Below the pieces are notes generated by a model. It saw nothing but the letters and a program-made list of their open reading frames with translations, ran no database searches and had not been told where the DNA came from. Made by a program: the position numbers and the translations under genes. DNA of 64,000 nucleotides from UBA1309 sp047605645 (GTDB taxonomy: Bacteria > Bacteroidota > Bacteroidia > Bacteroidales > Dysgonomonadaceae), in the NCBI GenBank assembly GCA_047605645.1, contig JASGFJ010000006.1:57066-121065 (forward strand). Reading direction: 5' to 3'. Of this stretch, positions 44,566 through 53,664 are shown piece after piece; position 1 is the stretch's first letter; each line of letters starts with the position of its first letter.

Positions 44566-45273
44566 ATGAGAAAAAACATTCTATATACAGTTTTGAGTGT
44601 GCTGTTTGTCCCGGCTGTTTCTTTCGCTCAGACAACCAACGATTTTGGTGTATGGTCAAGCATTGGAGTAAATAAAAGCTTATCTAAGAAGTTATCACTA
44701 GAAGGAGAACTTGAAAACCGGACGACAGATAATTCGTCTCAGGTGTCGCGTTGGGGCTTACAGTTAGGCGGCTCTTATAAAGTGATGAAATTTTTATCCA
44801 TCGGCGGAGCATATCAGTTTCAATATTATCACGACTTGAAATATTCCGATTTTCAGCCACGTAACCGCTTTATTCTCTACACGCAGGGGAAGTATAAATG
44901 GAATAAATTTTCTTTCAGTTTACGAGAAAGATTTCAGATAACCACGAAAGATGAGTCCGATCGCATTAAAGCAAGTGGAAAGATAGATACATATCGAATA
45001 AACCCATCTTCTGTGTGGAGAAACCGTTTGAAAGTAGATTATAATATTCCTAAGTCGCGATTTACTCCATTTGCTTCTTTTGAATCATTCTATCAATTGA
45101 ATAATCCGGAGGGGAACGAATTTGAAGGTCTGCGATATACCATTGGCACCGGTTATAAAATCAACAAACGCAGCTTCCTCGATTTCTCCGGTATATATGA
45201 TAAAGAAATCAACACGGATGAACCGACAAATCGTTTTGTAATAAGTCTGGGTTACACATATAATTTAAAATAA
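44566..45273 (+). CDS. DUF2490 outer-membrane beta-barrel protein
   Basis: 235 residues. Signal peptide MRKNILYTVLSVLFVPAVSFA-Q. Mature strands alternate in the barrel pattern: NDFGVWSSIGVNKSLSKKLS, LEGELENRTTDNSSQVSRWG, GGAYQFQYYHDLKY, NRFILYTQGKYKWNKFSFS and the terminal RFVISLGYTYNLK with its C-terminal aromatic/Leu-Lys ending. DUF2490 proteins are predicted outer-membrane barrels. It is 20 bases after the DUF4956 gene and 28 before the lipoprotein gene, in the same operon. It would place part of the system in the outer membrane, possibly as a pore or assembly point. Confidence 0.85.
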   Translation: MRKNILYTVLSVLFVPAVSFAQTTNDFGVWSSIGVNKSLSKKLSLEGELENRTTDNSSQVSRWGLQLGGSYKVMKFLSIGGAYQFQYYHDLKYSDFQPRNRFILYTQGKYKWNKFSFSLRERFQITTKDESDRIKASGKIDTYRINPSSVWRNRLKVDYNIPKSRFTPFASFESFYQLNNPEGNEFEGLRYTIGTGYKINKRSFLDFSGIYDKEINTDEPTNRFVISLGYTYNLK

Positions 45274-45301
45274 AAGTATTAATCCCCCTAAACGAAGATT
45301 T

Positions 45302-47395
45302 ATGATAAAAAATAAATTGTTTTTCTTAAACTTAGTGCTGGTTAGTTTGCTGACAATCTTTTTGAATGCCTGTTCAACGAGTTCGATAGTAGAAGATGAT
45401 AGCAGTTCTTCCAATACAGAAACTAATTCGAACGATACGGATACGTCTTTTGATACGAATTCGACTGACTCTACATTCACCAATGCAGTAGTAATTACAT
45501 ATACGACATCCGGTGCCACAGTAACGAGTAATCCTTATTCGAGCAGTGGTGTGGCGGTGGCTGTCAGTGGTAGCGATGTCACGGTGACCTCAACAAGCAG
45601 TACGGCGGTGAATTATGTGTTAAAAGGAACGAATACCGACGGAGTATTTACCGTGAACAGTACAAATGCTTTTGGTATTATTCTGAATGGATTGAACCTG
45701 ATGAACAGTGACGGTCCGGCAATAAATATTACCTCTGGTGCTGATGCGACAATTCATCTGGTTGGAACAACCAATAACCGATTGATTGATAACAGTACTT
45801 ATTCAACCGATTTCTCTTCGGCAAAAGGTACAATCTATTGTGCCGGAAATCTTACCTTAGAAGGAAACGGAAATCTGATTGTGAAAGGCTATGCTAAGCA
45901 TGCTATTTCTTCAGCTGCGACATTTACCTTAGCAGGAGGGACTACTACTATTTCCTATGCTTATAAAGATGGTATACACGCAACGAATTATGTGCAGACC
46001 GGAGGAACATTGACAATCACTCCCACCGGTGATGGCATTGAAGCAGAAGATGGATATGCCACCATTTCAGGAGGTAAGTTGACCGTTACAAATGCTGTGG
46101 ATGACACCAAAGGACTGAAAGCAGATGGAACTATTACGGTGGCAGGCGGCACACTTAATCTCACTGCTTCCGGAACACAAGACAAAGCGATAAAAGGGGG
46201 AGAAGTTGTTCTTTCAGGAGGTACTGTTGGTATAACGACCAGCGGTGGCGTTTATCTGGAGGCCTCCGGTTCAGGATATGATCCTTCTTATTGCGCCGGT
46301 ATTAAATCAGATGGAAATGTGACAATAAGTGGAGCAACGGTAACTATTGCTTCTACCGGAGTCGCCGGAAAAGGCATCTCTGCCGATGGCAATTTTACTA
46401 TGAATTCGGGTACGGTAACTATTTCTACCTCAGGTGGAGGTGCAAAATACACCAATACTTCCGGTACAACCGATTCATATTCCGCAACTTGTGTCTCTGT
46501 CGATGGAGCTACCTATCTGTATGGCGGAACAATTGCTGTGACAAGTACAGGATTGGCAGGGAAAGGAATTTCGTCTGATGGCGAATTAATTATGGGAAAG
46601 TCGACTTCTACCGGTGGCCCCACTGTAACGGCAAAAACAACCGGAGCTAAGTTTCTGGTCTCAGGTAATGGGAATAATGCGGATTACGCAAATCCGAAGG
46701 CGATTAAAAGCTCCGGAAATGTCACCATTAATAGTGGAACATATACTGTTAGCACCGCTCAAGATGGCGGCGAAGGCATCGAAAGCAAAAAAAATCTGAC
46801 TATTAATGGCGGAACATTGAATGTGCAGGCATACGATGATTGCATCAATGCTTCTTCTTCAATTGTCATCAATGGCGGAAACATTTATTGTTATTCATCC
46901 GGTAACGACGGTATTGATTCGAACGGCACATTAACGATTACAGGAGGAGTGATTATCTCTTCCGGTACGACTGCTCCTGAAGAAGGTTTTGACTGTGATA
47001 ACAATACATTCACCATTACCGGAGGGGTACTGATAGGTACCGGAGGTTCGACAAGCACACCTACTAGCGGAACAAGTACGCAATACACTGTCCTTTACGG
47101 CGGCTCGGCTACAGCCGATCAGATATTCCGCATTGAGACAAGTGCCGGAGTGGAAGTGATGACATATAAATTGCCCCGGACATATTCTTCTATGACACTC
47201 TTGTTTAGCAGTTCGGCACTGGCAAATAATACGTCGTATACTATTTACAAAGGAGGTTCGGTAACAGGTGGAACAGACTTTCATGGATATTATACAGGAG
47301 CAACATATACTAAGCCTTCATCTGTGACTAATTCATTTACAATTAGTGCTAAGGTGACAACCGTAGGGACAACAACTTCTGGTGGAGGACGATAA
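45302..47395 (+). CDS. large surface lipoprotein with beta-helix repeats (DUF4353-like carbohydrate-binding)
   Basis: 697 residues. Lipoprotein signal MIKNKLFFLNLVLVSLLTIF-LNAC (lipobox LNAC), then an acidic Ser/Asp/Asn linker of about 45 residues (DDSSSSNTETNSND). The body is a long repetitive right-handed beta-helix of Gly/Thr/Ser strands (GIKSDGNVTISGATVTIAST, GKGISADGNFTMNSGTVTIS, SIVINGGNIYCYSSGNDGID) with EAEDGYATISGGKLTV turns, as in the DUF4353 domains called carbohydrate-binding. A small C-terminal beta domain closes the protein. It could bind or scaffold a surface polymer. Last gene of the operon; a terminator follows at 47500. Confidence 0.8.
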   Translation: MIKNKLFFLNLVLVSLLTIFLNACSTSSIVEDDSSSSNTETNSNDTDTSFDTNSTDSTFTNAVVITYTTSGATVTSNPYSSSGVAVAVSGSDVTVTSTSSTAVNYVLKGTNTDGVFTVNSTNAFGIILNGLNLMNSDGPAINITSGADATIHLVGTTNNRLIDNSTYSTDFSSAKGTIYCAGNLTLEGNGNLIVKGYAKHAISSAATFTLAGGTTTISYAYKDGIHATNYVQTGGTLTITPTGDGIEAEDGYATISGGKLTVTNAVDDTKGLKADGTITVAGGTLNLTASGTQDKAIKGGEVVLSGGTVGITTSGGVYLEASGSGYDPSYCAGIKSDGNVTISGATVTIASTGVAGKGISADGNFTMNSGTVTISTSGGGAKYTNTSGTTDSYSATCVSVDGATYLYGGTIAVTSTGLAGKGISSDGELIMGKSTSTGGPTVTAKTTGAKFLVSGNGNNADYANPKAIKSSGNVTINSGTYTVSTAQDGGEGIESKKNLTINGGTLNVQAYDDCINASSSIVINGGNIYCYSSGNDGIDSNGTLTITGGVIISSGTTAPEEGFDCDNNTFTITGGVLIGTGGSTSTPTSGTSTQYTVLYGGSATADQIFRIETSAGVEVMTYKLPRTYSSMTLLFSSSALANNTSYTIYKGGSVTGGTDFHGYYTGATYTKPSSVTNSFTISAKVTTVGTTTSGGGR

Positions 47396-47499
47396 TTTCA
47401 TCATTTACAGCAAATAGACGCTTCAGGTTTCAGACAGCAGTTTTTCGAATAGTGGGGGAGGAAAAGCTGCAAAATAAGCTGAACCATTCATTGAAGTGT

Positions 47500-47532
47500 G
47501 GAGGGTATCCAAGCGAGGATATCCTCCTTTTG
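47500..47532 (+). terminator. terminator of the VTC operon
   Basis: GGAGGGTATCC (47500-47510) pairs with GGATATCCTCC (47517-47527), one G-T wobble, 6-nt loop, followed by TTTTG. Confidence 0.75.
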
Positions 47533-47576
47533 TTTAGTATCATGCCGAATTCTACCTACTATATTATAATAAAGAA

Positions 47577-47610
47577 AAAGGGAAAGGATTAAATAAAGTC
47601 CTTTCCCTTT
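47577..47610. terminator. hairpin terminator downstream of trhO
   Basis: AAAGGGAAAGGA (47577-47588) and TCCTTTCCCTTT (47599-47610) form a perfect 12-bp stem with a 10-nt loop, between convergent operons; A/T-rich arms suit both directions. Confidence 0.72.
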
Positions 47611-47634
47611 CGGCTATATACGATGTGTTTGGTT

Positions 47635-48678
47635 TTACCGGGTAAAACGAGCTTGTTTCAGCGGATTATTCTTCGACTTGTTGAAAATCATTTGTCCGTT
47701 GTTTTTTCCCTGTCGCAGTTTCTTTCGGTATTCGTCGGGAAGATGCATGACTGATTTGCAATCATTAGAGCAGCAGCCTTCCATTTCAGCAGCACATTTT
47801 TCACATTGGATAAACAACAGATGACAGGCTTCATTCCGGCAGTTGGTATGCGTGTCGCAAGGAGCTCCGCATTGGTGGCAGCGAGAAATGATATCCTCCG
47901 AGATCCGTTCACCGAGGCGTTCGTCAAAGACAAAGTTTTTTCCTGCAAATTTCACCGGAAGGTTTTCCTGCCGTGCTTTTCGTACGTATTCGATGATGCC
48001 TCCTTCCAAATGATAGACATTTTTGAATCCGTTGTGCAGCATGTATGCACTAGCCTTTTCGCAACGAATACCTCCCGTACAATACATCACGATGTTTTTC
48101 TCCTTTTGGTCTTTCAGCATCTCTGCGGCCATCGGTAACTGTTCGCGGAAAGTATCTGACGGAATCTCTATTGCATTTTCAAAATGCCCTACCTCGTATT
48201 CATAATGATTGCGCATATCCACAACAATAGTATCTTCTAGTTCTGCAATCTCATTATATTCCGATGCTTTAAGATATTTTCCCGTTTGAGAGGGGTCGAA
48301 TGTAGGATCATCAATTCCATCTGCTACAACTTTGTCACGCACTTTCATTCGTAACACCCAAAATGATTTTCCGTCATCATCCACTGCTATATTCAAACGA
48401 ATACCATTGAGCTCCGGTGCCGCGGTATAGAGCGCCTCCCGAAAGGCCTCCCGATTAGCTTCAGGAACCGATATCTGTCCGTTAATACCTTCATTTGCAA
48501 TGTAGATACGTCCGAAAACCTTTAATGCATCAAACTTCAGATAGAGATTGTCTCTGAATTCGTTCGGGTTCGATATGTGGAAATACTTGTAGAATGAAAT
48601 TGTGATGCGAGGTTCGGTTTCTTGCATCAAGCGCTCTTTCAGCTCTTTGTTCGAAATTTTATTATGTAATACTGGCAT
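47635..48678 (-). CDS. trhO: tRNA uridine(34) hydroxylase, rhodanese-like
   Basis: 347 residues. TrhO/YceA architecture: an N-terminal domain (TISFYKYFHISNPNEFRDNL, FGRIYIANEGINGQISV), a central rhodanese domain (VVDMRNHYEYEVGHFENAIE) with active Cys in VMYCTGGIRCEKASAYM (about 197), and a C-terminal cysteine-rich segment (CHQCGAPCDTHTNCRNEACH, then CEKC and CCSNDCK). In E. coli TrhO starts O2-dependent 5-hydroxyuridine formation at U34 of tRNA. The extended Cys-rich tail is usual in Bacteroidetes homologues. Monocistronic. A strictly anaerobic lifestyle would raise the question of what oxidant it uses. Confidence 0.9.
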   Translation of the reverse strand: MPVLHNKISNKELKERLMQETEPRITISFYKYFHISNPNEFRDNLYLKFDALKVFGRIYIANEGINGQISVPEANREAFREALYTAAPELNGIRLNIAVDDDGKSFWVLRMKVRDKVVADGIDDPTFDPSQTGKYLKASEYNEIAELEDTIVVDMRNHYEYEVGHFENAIEIPSDTFREQLPMAAEMLKDQKEKNIVMYCTGGIRCEKASAYMLHNGFKNVYHLEGGIIEYVRKARQENLPVKFAGKNFVFDERLGERISEDIISRCHQCGAPCDTHTNCRNEACHLLFIQCEKCAAEMEGCCSNDCKSVMHLPDEYRKKLRQGKNNGQMIFNKSKNNPLKQARFTR

Positions 48679-49408
48679 GGTAAGACATGAAATTTAGAAT
48701 GAATAAAAATAATTGAATCCGGATAACAAAATTAATTGCTGTTTGCCGGACAAGCTGCATGAAAAGAAGAAGTCGCCAACTGTTTTGTTTTTACAGTAAA
48801 AGCATTCGGGCAGAGTGGGAGGGTGGAGTTGCCGGATTTATTTGTGTATAAGCGTTTTGAGATGGATGAGCGAAATGTGTGTTTCTTTCCATATGCTCGG
48901 ATTCTGTTTTTTATGATTGATTGAATATATCAATTATGATACCGGCACCGCCGAATATGGCTACAAATAAAGGTTTACTTCTCATGTATTCCGAAGGAGA
49001 ATTGACTCAAACAACCGAATCCGCAACCGTGGTGTCGAGACCGGCTTTATTGAAAAGAGACGAAGAACCAGGAAAAAGAAGCTGTCATCAGTTATAAACA
49101 GGCTAAAACGCTGTCCTTCTATCGGCTTTCATTCGGAGGGTGCAGGCGGCGGAGAAATGTTATAGAGCAGTTCAAGATCTGTTCTTACACCTACTGATAG
49201 TAAAGTATACCATACCCTCTGCAGCGAGGTTTCGAGCAGTCTTCTTTTTACTATTTGTGTTAATTTGTCATTATAAAACTCCGCTTATTCCGGTTTTTGT
49301 GTTTTAAAATATCGTAAATGACGCTATTTTTAAGCTTATATATATAAAAAAGCTTTCGCGCTTTTCTGCTGTGCCCTACCTTTGTAGTCTTTACAAAAAT
49401 CAAAAATA
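48679..49408. other. 730-bp gap, possibly decayed sequence
   Basis: No gene of normal length. A 53-codon frame at 48936-49097 (+) (MIPAPPNMATNKGLL...) is followed, in another frame, by VISYKQAKTLSFYRLSFGG. The pair could be a frameshifted remnant, but I recognise neither part. The right end holds the promoter of the PCMD gene. Confidence 0.45.
49354..49384 (+). promoter_or_regulatory. predicted promoter of the PCMD-barrel operon
   Basis: TACCTTTG (49377-49384) is an exact TAnnTTTG box with a TTTC -33-like box (49354-49357) 19 bases upstream. The leader to the ATG at 49409 is about 18 bases. Confidence 0.5.
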
Positions 49409-50539
49409 ATGTTTTATAAATTTATCTGCCTGCTTCTGCTTGTAGCAGCAACCACCACATCTTGCATTAAAGAAGAGCCTTTGCATCGGGAAACAGACAT
49501 TCAATCCTTCCGGATAGAAGGAGATGCGTATATCTCAACACCGACTATTTCGAACCATGCGATTACCGTGATGGTAAAGAATGATGCTGATTTGACGAAT
49601 CTGACTCCTATTATAGGGTTGCCGGAGGGAGCAACTGTGAGTCCGGCTTCGGGAGTTGCTCAAGACTTTTCAAACGGTTCTGTGCAATATACAGTCCGTG
49701 CACAGGATTCATCATTTATTCGTATCTATTCTGTTAGCGTCATACAACCCTCCTCACTTTCACTCAAATTTGATTTTGAGAAATGGCAATTGACTAAATC
49801 GGGGTATTATGATTTAATGAGCAATAGCGGCACAGAACTGGTAAAGCTTTGGGATTCGGGTAATTCGGGAATTGCCATTTATTCGAAGGAACAATTTCCG
49901 ACAACTCCGGACTCTACCGATTATTACCAGGGACATTGCTCTGCACGTCTCCAGACATTAAAGGGAAATGTGAATATCGGGGCTATCAAAGTTCCGATAT
50001 TCAGTGGCTCGCTTTTCTACGGAACATTCAAACTCAATATTTTAGATCCGCGAAAGAGTGTGCGGTTGGGGCAACCGCATCAAAAAGAGGCCGGCAAACC
50101 TTTGGTTTTCACCGGTTATTACAAATATACTCCAGGAACACCTTTTATTTACCTGGAAGGGAGTGGGAAAGATGCGGTGGAGGTGCACAGTGATACCATC
50201 GTTGATGAGGCAGCCATGTATGCGGTGCTGTATAAGGTTACTAAAGGCAATAGTGCCAATGAGTATCTGGATGGAATTACGATAGCCGATGACGCCCGTA
50301 TCGTAGCGCGTGCCGACTGGAAAAAGGAAAATGCGTCTCGAACCGATCGGGCAGCAAGTAGCGGATATACCCGTTTTTTTATCCCGTTTGTCTATACCGA
50401 GGAGCTTGACTTTAATCAATATGATTACAAGTTAGCTATCTTGTTTGCCTCAAGCAAGGCCGGAGATCAGTATCGGGGAGCCGTTGGCAGCACGTTAAAT
50501 GTAGATGAGGTACAGATTGTTTGTGAAACTATAAAATAA
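49409..50539 (+). CDS. PCMD-domain lipoprotein
   Basis: 376 residues. Lipoprotein signal MFYKFICLLLLVAATTTS-C. An N-terminal beta domain (residues 25-110) precedes a PCMD-type C-terminal domain (putative carbohydrate metabolism domain) beginning LSLKFDFEKWQLTKSGYYDL and ending in the typical SSKAGDQYRGAVGSTLNVDE. Such proteins are common on Bacteroidetes surfaces, often beside an outer-membrane barrel, as here 4 bases downstream. Their substrate and role remain uncertain. Confidence 0.82.
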   Translation: MFYKFICLLLLVAATTTSCIKEEPLHRETDIQSFRIEGDAYISTPTISNHAITVMVKNDADLTNLTPIIGLPEGATVSPASGVAQDFSNGSVQYTVRAQDSSFIRIYSVSVIQPSSLSLKFDFEKWQLTKSGYYDLMSNSGTELVKLWDSGNSGIAIYSKEQFPTTPDSTDYYQGHCSARLQTLKGNVNIGAIKVPIFSGSLFYGTFKLNILDPRKSVRLGQPHQKEAGKPLVFTGYYKYTPGTPFIYLEGSGKDAVEVHSDTIVDEAAMYAVLYKVTKGNSANEYLDGITIADDARIVARADWKKENASRTDRAASSGYTRFFIPFVYTEELDFNQYDYKLAILFASSKAGDQYRGAVGSTLNVDEVQIVCETIK

Positions 50540-50543
50540 GAGA

Positions 50544-51353
50544 ATGAAAAGACTAATAAGATATACTGCAAGTGTCGTTTGTTTGTTTTGTGTAACGACA
50601 ATGTTTCTTTCGGCACAAAAGGATAGCCTGCAAACATCCAAATCAGAAAGCGCTGCTTCTGCACTTGAATGGAATCTGGATGTGGGATTTAATATTGGAG
50701 GAGCCATGCCTGTTCCGATTCCGCGTGAAGTACGTAAAATAGAATCTTACAATCCGAAGATCAATCCGCATATAGGAATCCGTACCACCTACAATCTGGA
50801 TAAAAAAAATAACAGATGGGCTATCGGATCCTCCCTGTCGCTCGATAGTAAAGGAATGCGGGTAAGTGATCGAGTGAAGTATATGCATGCCAAAGTAACG
50901 GTCTCGGAAAAAGGATCTGCAGATCCCCGAATTGTCGAAGGGGATTTTGTCGGACGTAATACCACTAACGTGAATATGCTCTATGCTACTATCAGTTTGT
51001 TTGGGCGCTACACGATTCATCCGAAATGGGAGCTGACGGCCGGGCTCTATGGTGCCAGTACTTTGAAGTCGACCTTCGACGGAGATATTTCAGACGGATA
51101 TCTGCTTACTGACGATGGCGACCGGGTAGTGATTGATGAAGGAATGACTGCAACTTTCGACTTTAGTGATGATATCCGGGATTTTGATGCCGGTGTTGTT
51201 GTCGGTGGAAAATTTAAAATGAACCGGAATATCGGTTTTTTCGCGAATATGACCTGGGGACTGACCGACATCTTCTACCGAGGCGCTAATCCGATTAATT
51301 TCAAGTTACAAAACGTATACGGTCAAATAGGTATATCCTATAATCTGAAATAA
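50544..51353 (+). CDS. outer-membrane beta-barrel protein
   Basis: 269 residues. Signal peptide MKRLIRYTASVVCLFCVTTM, then FLSA-Q. Mature part shows alternating amphipathic strands: EWNLDVGFNIGGAMPVPIPR, PHIGIRTTYNLDKKNNRWAI, FGRYTIHPKWELTAGLYGAS, FDAGVVVGGKFKMNRNIGFF, ending VYGQIGISYNLK with a C-terminal aromatic signature. This is the Bacteroidetes 'porin family' type that follows PCMD lipoproteins. Starts 4 bases after the PCMD stop, so co-translated. A possible receptor or anchor for its neighbour; function unknown. Confidence 0.8.
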   Translation: MKRLIRYTASVVCLFCVTTMFLSAQKDSLQTSKSESAASALEWNLDVGFNIGGAMPVPIPREVRKIESYNPKINPHIGIRTTYNLDKKNNRWAIGSSLSLDSKGMRVSDRVKYMHAKVTVSEKGSADPRIVEGDFVGRNTTNVNMLYATISLFGRYTIHPKWELTAGLYGASTLKSTFDGDISDGYLLTDDGDRVVIDEGMTATFDFSDDIRDFDAGVVVGGKFKMNRNIGFFANMTWGLTDIFYRGANPINFKLQNVYGQIGISYNLK

Positions 51354-51396
51354 GGAGTTCAATAAAGTTCGTTTCATGTAGCGCTCTTTAAAACCA

Positions 51397-51433
51397 AAAA
51401 CGGGGTAAAGACAACCTATCTTTACCCCGTTTT
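51397..51433. terminator. bidirectional terminator
   Basis: AAAACGGGGTAAAGA (51397-51411) and TCTTTACCCCGTTTT (51419-51433) form a perfect 15-bp stem with a 7-nt loop, between the barrel gene (+) and the secreted-protein gene (-). Confidence 0.85.
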
Positions 51434-51456
51434 GACTATTTAAACAAACACTTTTA

Positions 51457-53664
51457 TTATTTTACTATTGTTTTTATTCCATTGATCAGGTATAATCCTT
51501 TTGCTAAAGAAACAGATGTTGTTCCTTGCAAATCAAAATTAGAAACTAATTTACCCAAGGTCGTGTATATTTTAATATTTACTTTGTCGGAAGATGTGAT
51601 TTTCACGCCATTGGGTTGCGATTGTATCAAAATACCGGCATCGGAAACGTCCTTGATTCCGCTCGTTACTCCTAAATCATACAATTCCCAATTGTCGATA
51701 CATCCAATGCCTGATAAATTTGAAGCATAGTTGTTGAACCATACATTGCCGGTACCTGCATTAGCACCTGCAATAAATTCCACATCTACATTCACCCAGT
51801 TACCATTTGTATTGGAAATACTATATTCGTAATCGGCATTTGCTCCATCTCCTGCATAAGAGTTCCCCATTCCGAATACAAAACCATCCTCATTGGTGTT
51901 CACTTTCGCATATAGGTGATATTTATGGTTGGGGAGCCATTCGATAGGGAAAGTCAAAGAACCGGCTCTTTGTCCGCTCACTTTAGCGTAGGTAGCGCCA
52001 CAAGATTCATCACTAATCACTCTCGTGAAGGCACCCCAGCTTGTCGAATATTTTGTTACATCTAGCATAAATGGATCCGGAACCAGGTTTGTACCACCCT
52101 GACTAGCCACGAAGCATTCGGAATCGATAGAGGTTACCACCGGAATTTTATATGTTTCCACACCGGCAGTCGTGATGAAAATGGTATCGGTGAGGCTTGT
52201 CGAAGCTGTAGTCGTATTCAGTGTGACAAGAATATTGTTGTTTCCGTTGGCATTTGCAGCGGAAATAGTACTTGGCTCAAATGAAAGATTCGGATTATTC
52301 GATGAGAGCGAAATCGCGGAGGATAGATTTGTTCCACCGACAGCAATTGTAGCTGTCGAGTTTGATTCGCTTAGCAATAAGGATGAGGGAGATGCAGCCA
52401 ATGAAGGAGTCTTATACGCACCGTAATAATACAACCGGAAGTTGTCAAATAAAACCCAATCTCCTGAACCTGAACTAATAAACGTATTAGCCACACCCAC
52501 AGTCATGATGCCTGTTCCATCTACTTTGATATATCCAATCTCATTGTCATACAATCCATCTGAAAATGCTGTGTTGGTTTCTCCCATAGAGTTAGGATAC
52601 TTGATGCCATTGATTTCTGTTCCTGCAGAAGCAGTCGTTTCTGAAAAAATAGAACGGATAGGATGATATAGCGTTGAATCGGAAGTGGTAACATAGAAAC
52701 GGGAAGATATTGCATCCCATCCATTTGTATAGGCAGTCACAGCAGTTGCTGTATTTGAACTTGCCGGACGTTCAAAACCTTGTACTTTCAATACATAAAT
52801 TCCGGCGGGAAGTCCGGTTAGATCCTGATGAAAATTAAATGTTTTCTGCCAATATTCCACTTCATTGTTGTTATACCCATAACTCGAATTTGATGTTGTC
52901 CAGCCTGTAGACGGGTTGGAGTCAAAAGACGGATTCACAAGAAGAGAGGTCTTGTCCTGCGGATTTAATGCGGCGTTAAGAGTGCTTGCAGCTTCAGATA
53001 TTGCAGTAGCAGTACCTGTATTGTAGGTGTCGATATATGCAGTCAGATCAAGATCGCTTGTCAGCTTTGCAATTTGCATGTATCTATCTAAATTTACTTT
53101 AGCCTGATATTTAGCCAATGCTTCTGCCGTACAAAAGATCCATTGATTATTTACACCGTTAGTGGTAGCTCTATTATATTTCACATCGTGTACCAATCCG
53201 GTATTTGTACTGACTAATTCTTTTGAAGTTCCCAGATATTGCTCGGCATTGTATCCGGAGTAGGCAGTATTGATCTGGATACTATACAGATTCTTTGTGG
53301 CATCCGTTAATGCTAGTTGCCATGTGTTGTTTGTTGAATTATCAGTATAAACTTCTCCGCTTGTACCTGATGGAAAGAGCGTTTTTGAGCTGCTTTCATA
53401 CTGTAATATCCACTCGGTATCGGAAGCCGTTAGTGTAATTAAAGAGCCGGTGTGGGCTGCTGTAATAGCTTGCGTTTTCCACTTTCCGCCCCGATCCAGA
53501 AAGGTGTTGGTTCCTATATTATATACATAATAGCTTTCCCCGGAGTTTACAATGCTACCATCCGGAGTCGGAGATTCCCACGTCTGCGCATTCAATTTTG
53601 TAATTGAAAACAAACAGATTGCGATGAAGCCTAAAAGGCTTTTGCTTAAGTACTTTTTTTTCAT
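51457..53664 (-). CDS. secreted multidomain glycan-associated protein with T9SS-like tail
   Basis: 735 residues. Signal peptide MKKKYLSKSLLGFIAICLFS. Residues about 30-190 resemble a Bacteroidetes N-terminal adhesin-like or carbohydrate-binding module (SGESYYVYNIGTNTFLDRGG, TWQLALTDATKNLYSIQI). About 240-420 is a CBM-like beta-sandwich (LVNPSFDSNPSTGWTTSNSS ... DNFRLYYYG). An Ig-like linker (425-515) leads to a second beta-sandwich (GSLTFPIEWLPNHKYHLYAK ... CIDNWELYDLG). The C-terminus (VNIKIYTTLGKLVSNFDLQG, then GLYLINGIKTIVK) fits a T9SS sorting tail. No catalytic motif. It probably binds plant-type glycans at the surface. Its leader is composite element copy 4. Confidence 0.65.
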   Translation of the reverse strand: MKKKYLSKSLLGFIAICLFSITKLNAQTWESPTPDGSIVNSGESYYVYNIGTNTFLDRGGKWKTQAITAAHTGSLITLTASDTEWILQYESSSKTLFPSGTSGEVYTDNSTNNTWQLALTDATKNLYSIQINTAYSGYNAEQYLGTSKELVSTNTGLVHDVKYNRATTNGVNNQWIFCTAEALAKYQAKVNLDRYMQIAKLTSDLDLTAYIDTYNTGTATAISEAASTLNAALNPQDKTSLLVNPSFDSNPSTGWTTSNSSYGYNNNEVEYWQKTFNFHQDLTGLPAGIYVLKVQGFERPASSNTATAVTAYTNGWDAISSRFYVTTSDSTLYHPIRSIFSETTASAGTEINGIKYPNSMGETNTAFSDGLYDNEIGYIKVDGTGIMTVGVANTFISSGSGDWVLFDNFRLYYYGAYKTPSLAASPSSLLLSESNSTATIAVGGTNLSSAISLSSNNPNLSFEPSTISAANANGNNNILVTLNTTTASTSLTDTIFITTAGVETYKIPVVTSIDSECFVASQGGTNLVPDPFMLDVTKYSTSWGAFTRVISDESCGATYAKVSGQRAGSLTFPIEWLPNHKYHLYAKVNTNEDGFVFGMGNSYAGDGANADYEYSISNTNGNWVNVDVEFIAGANAGTGNVWFNNYASNLSGIGCIDNWELYDLGVTSGIKDVSDAGILIQSQPNGVKITSSDKVNIKIYTTLGKLVSNFDLQGTTSVSLAKGLYLINGIKTIVK

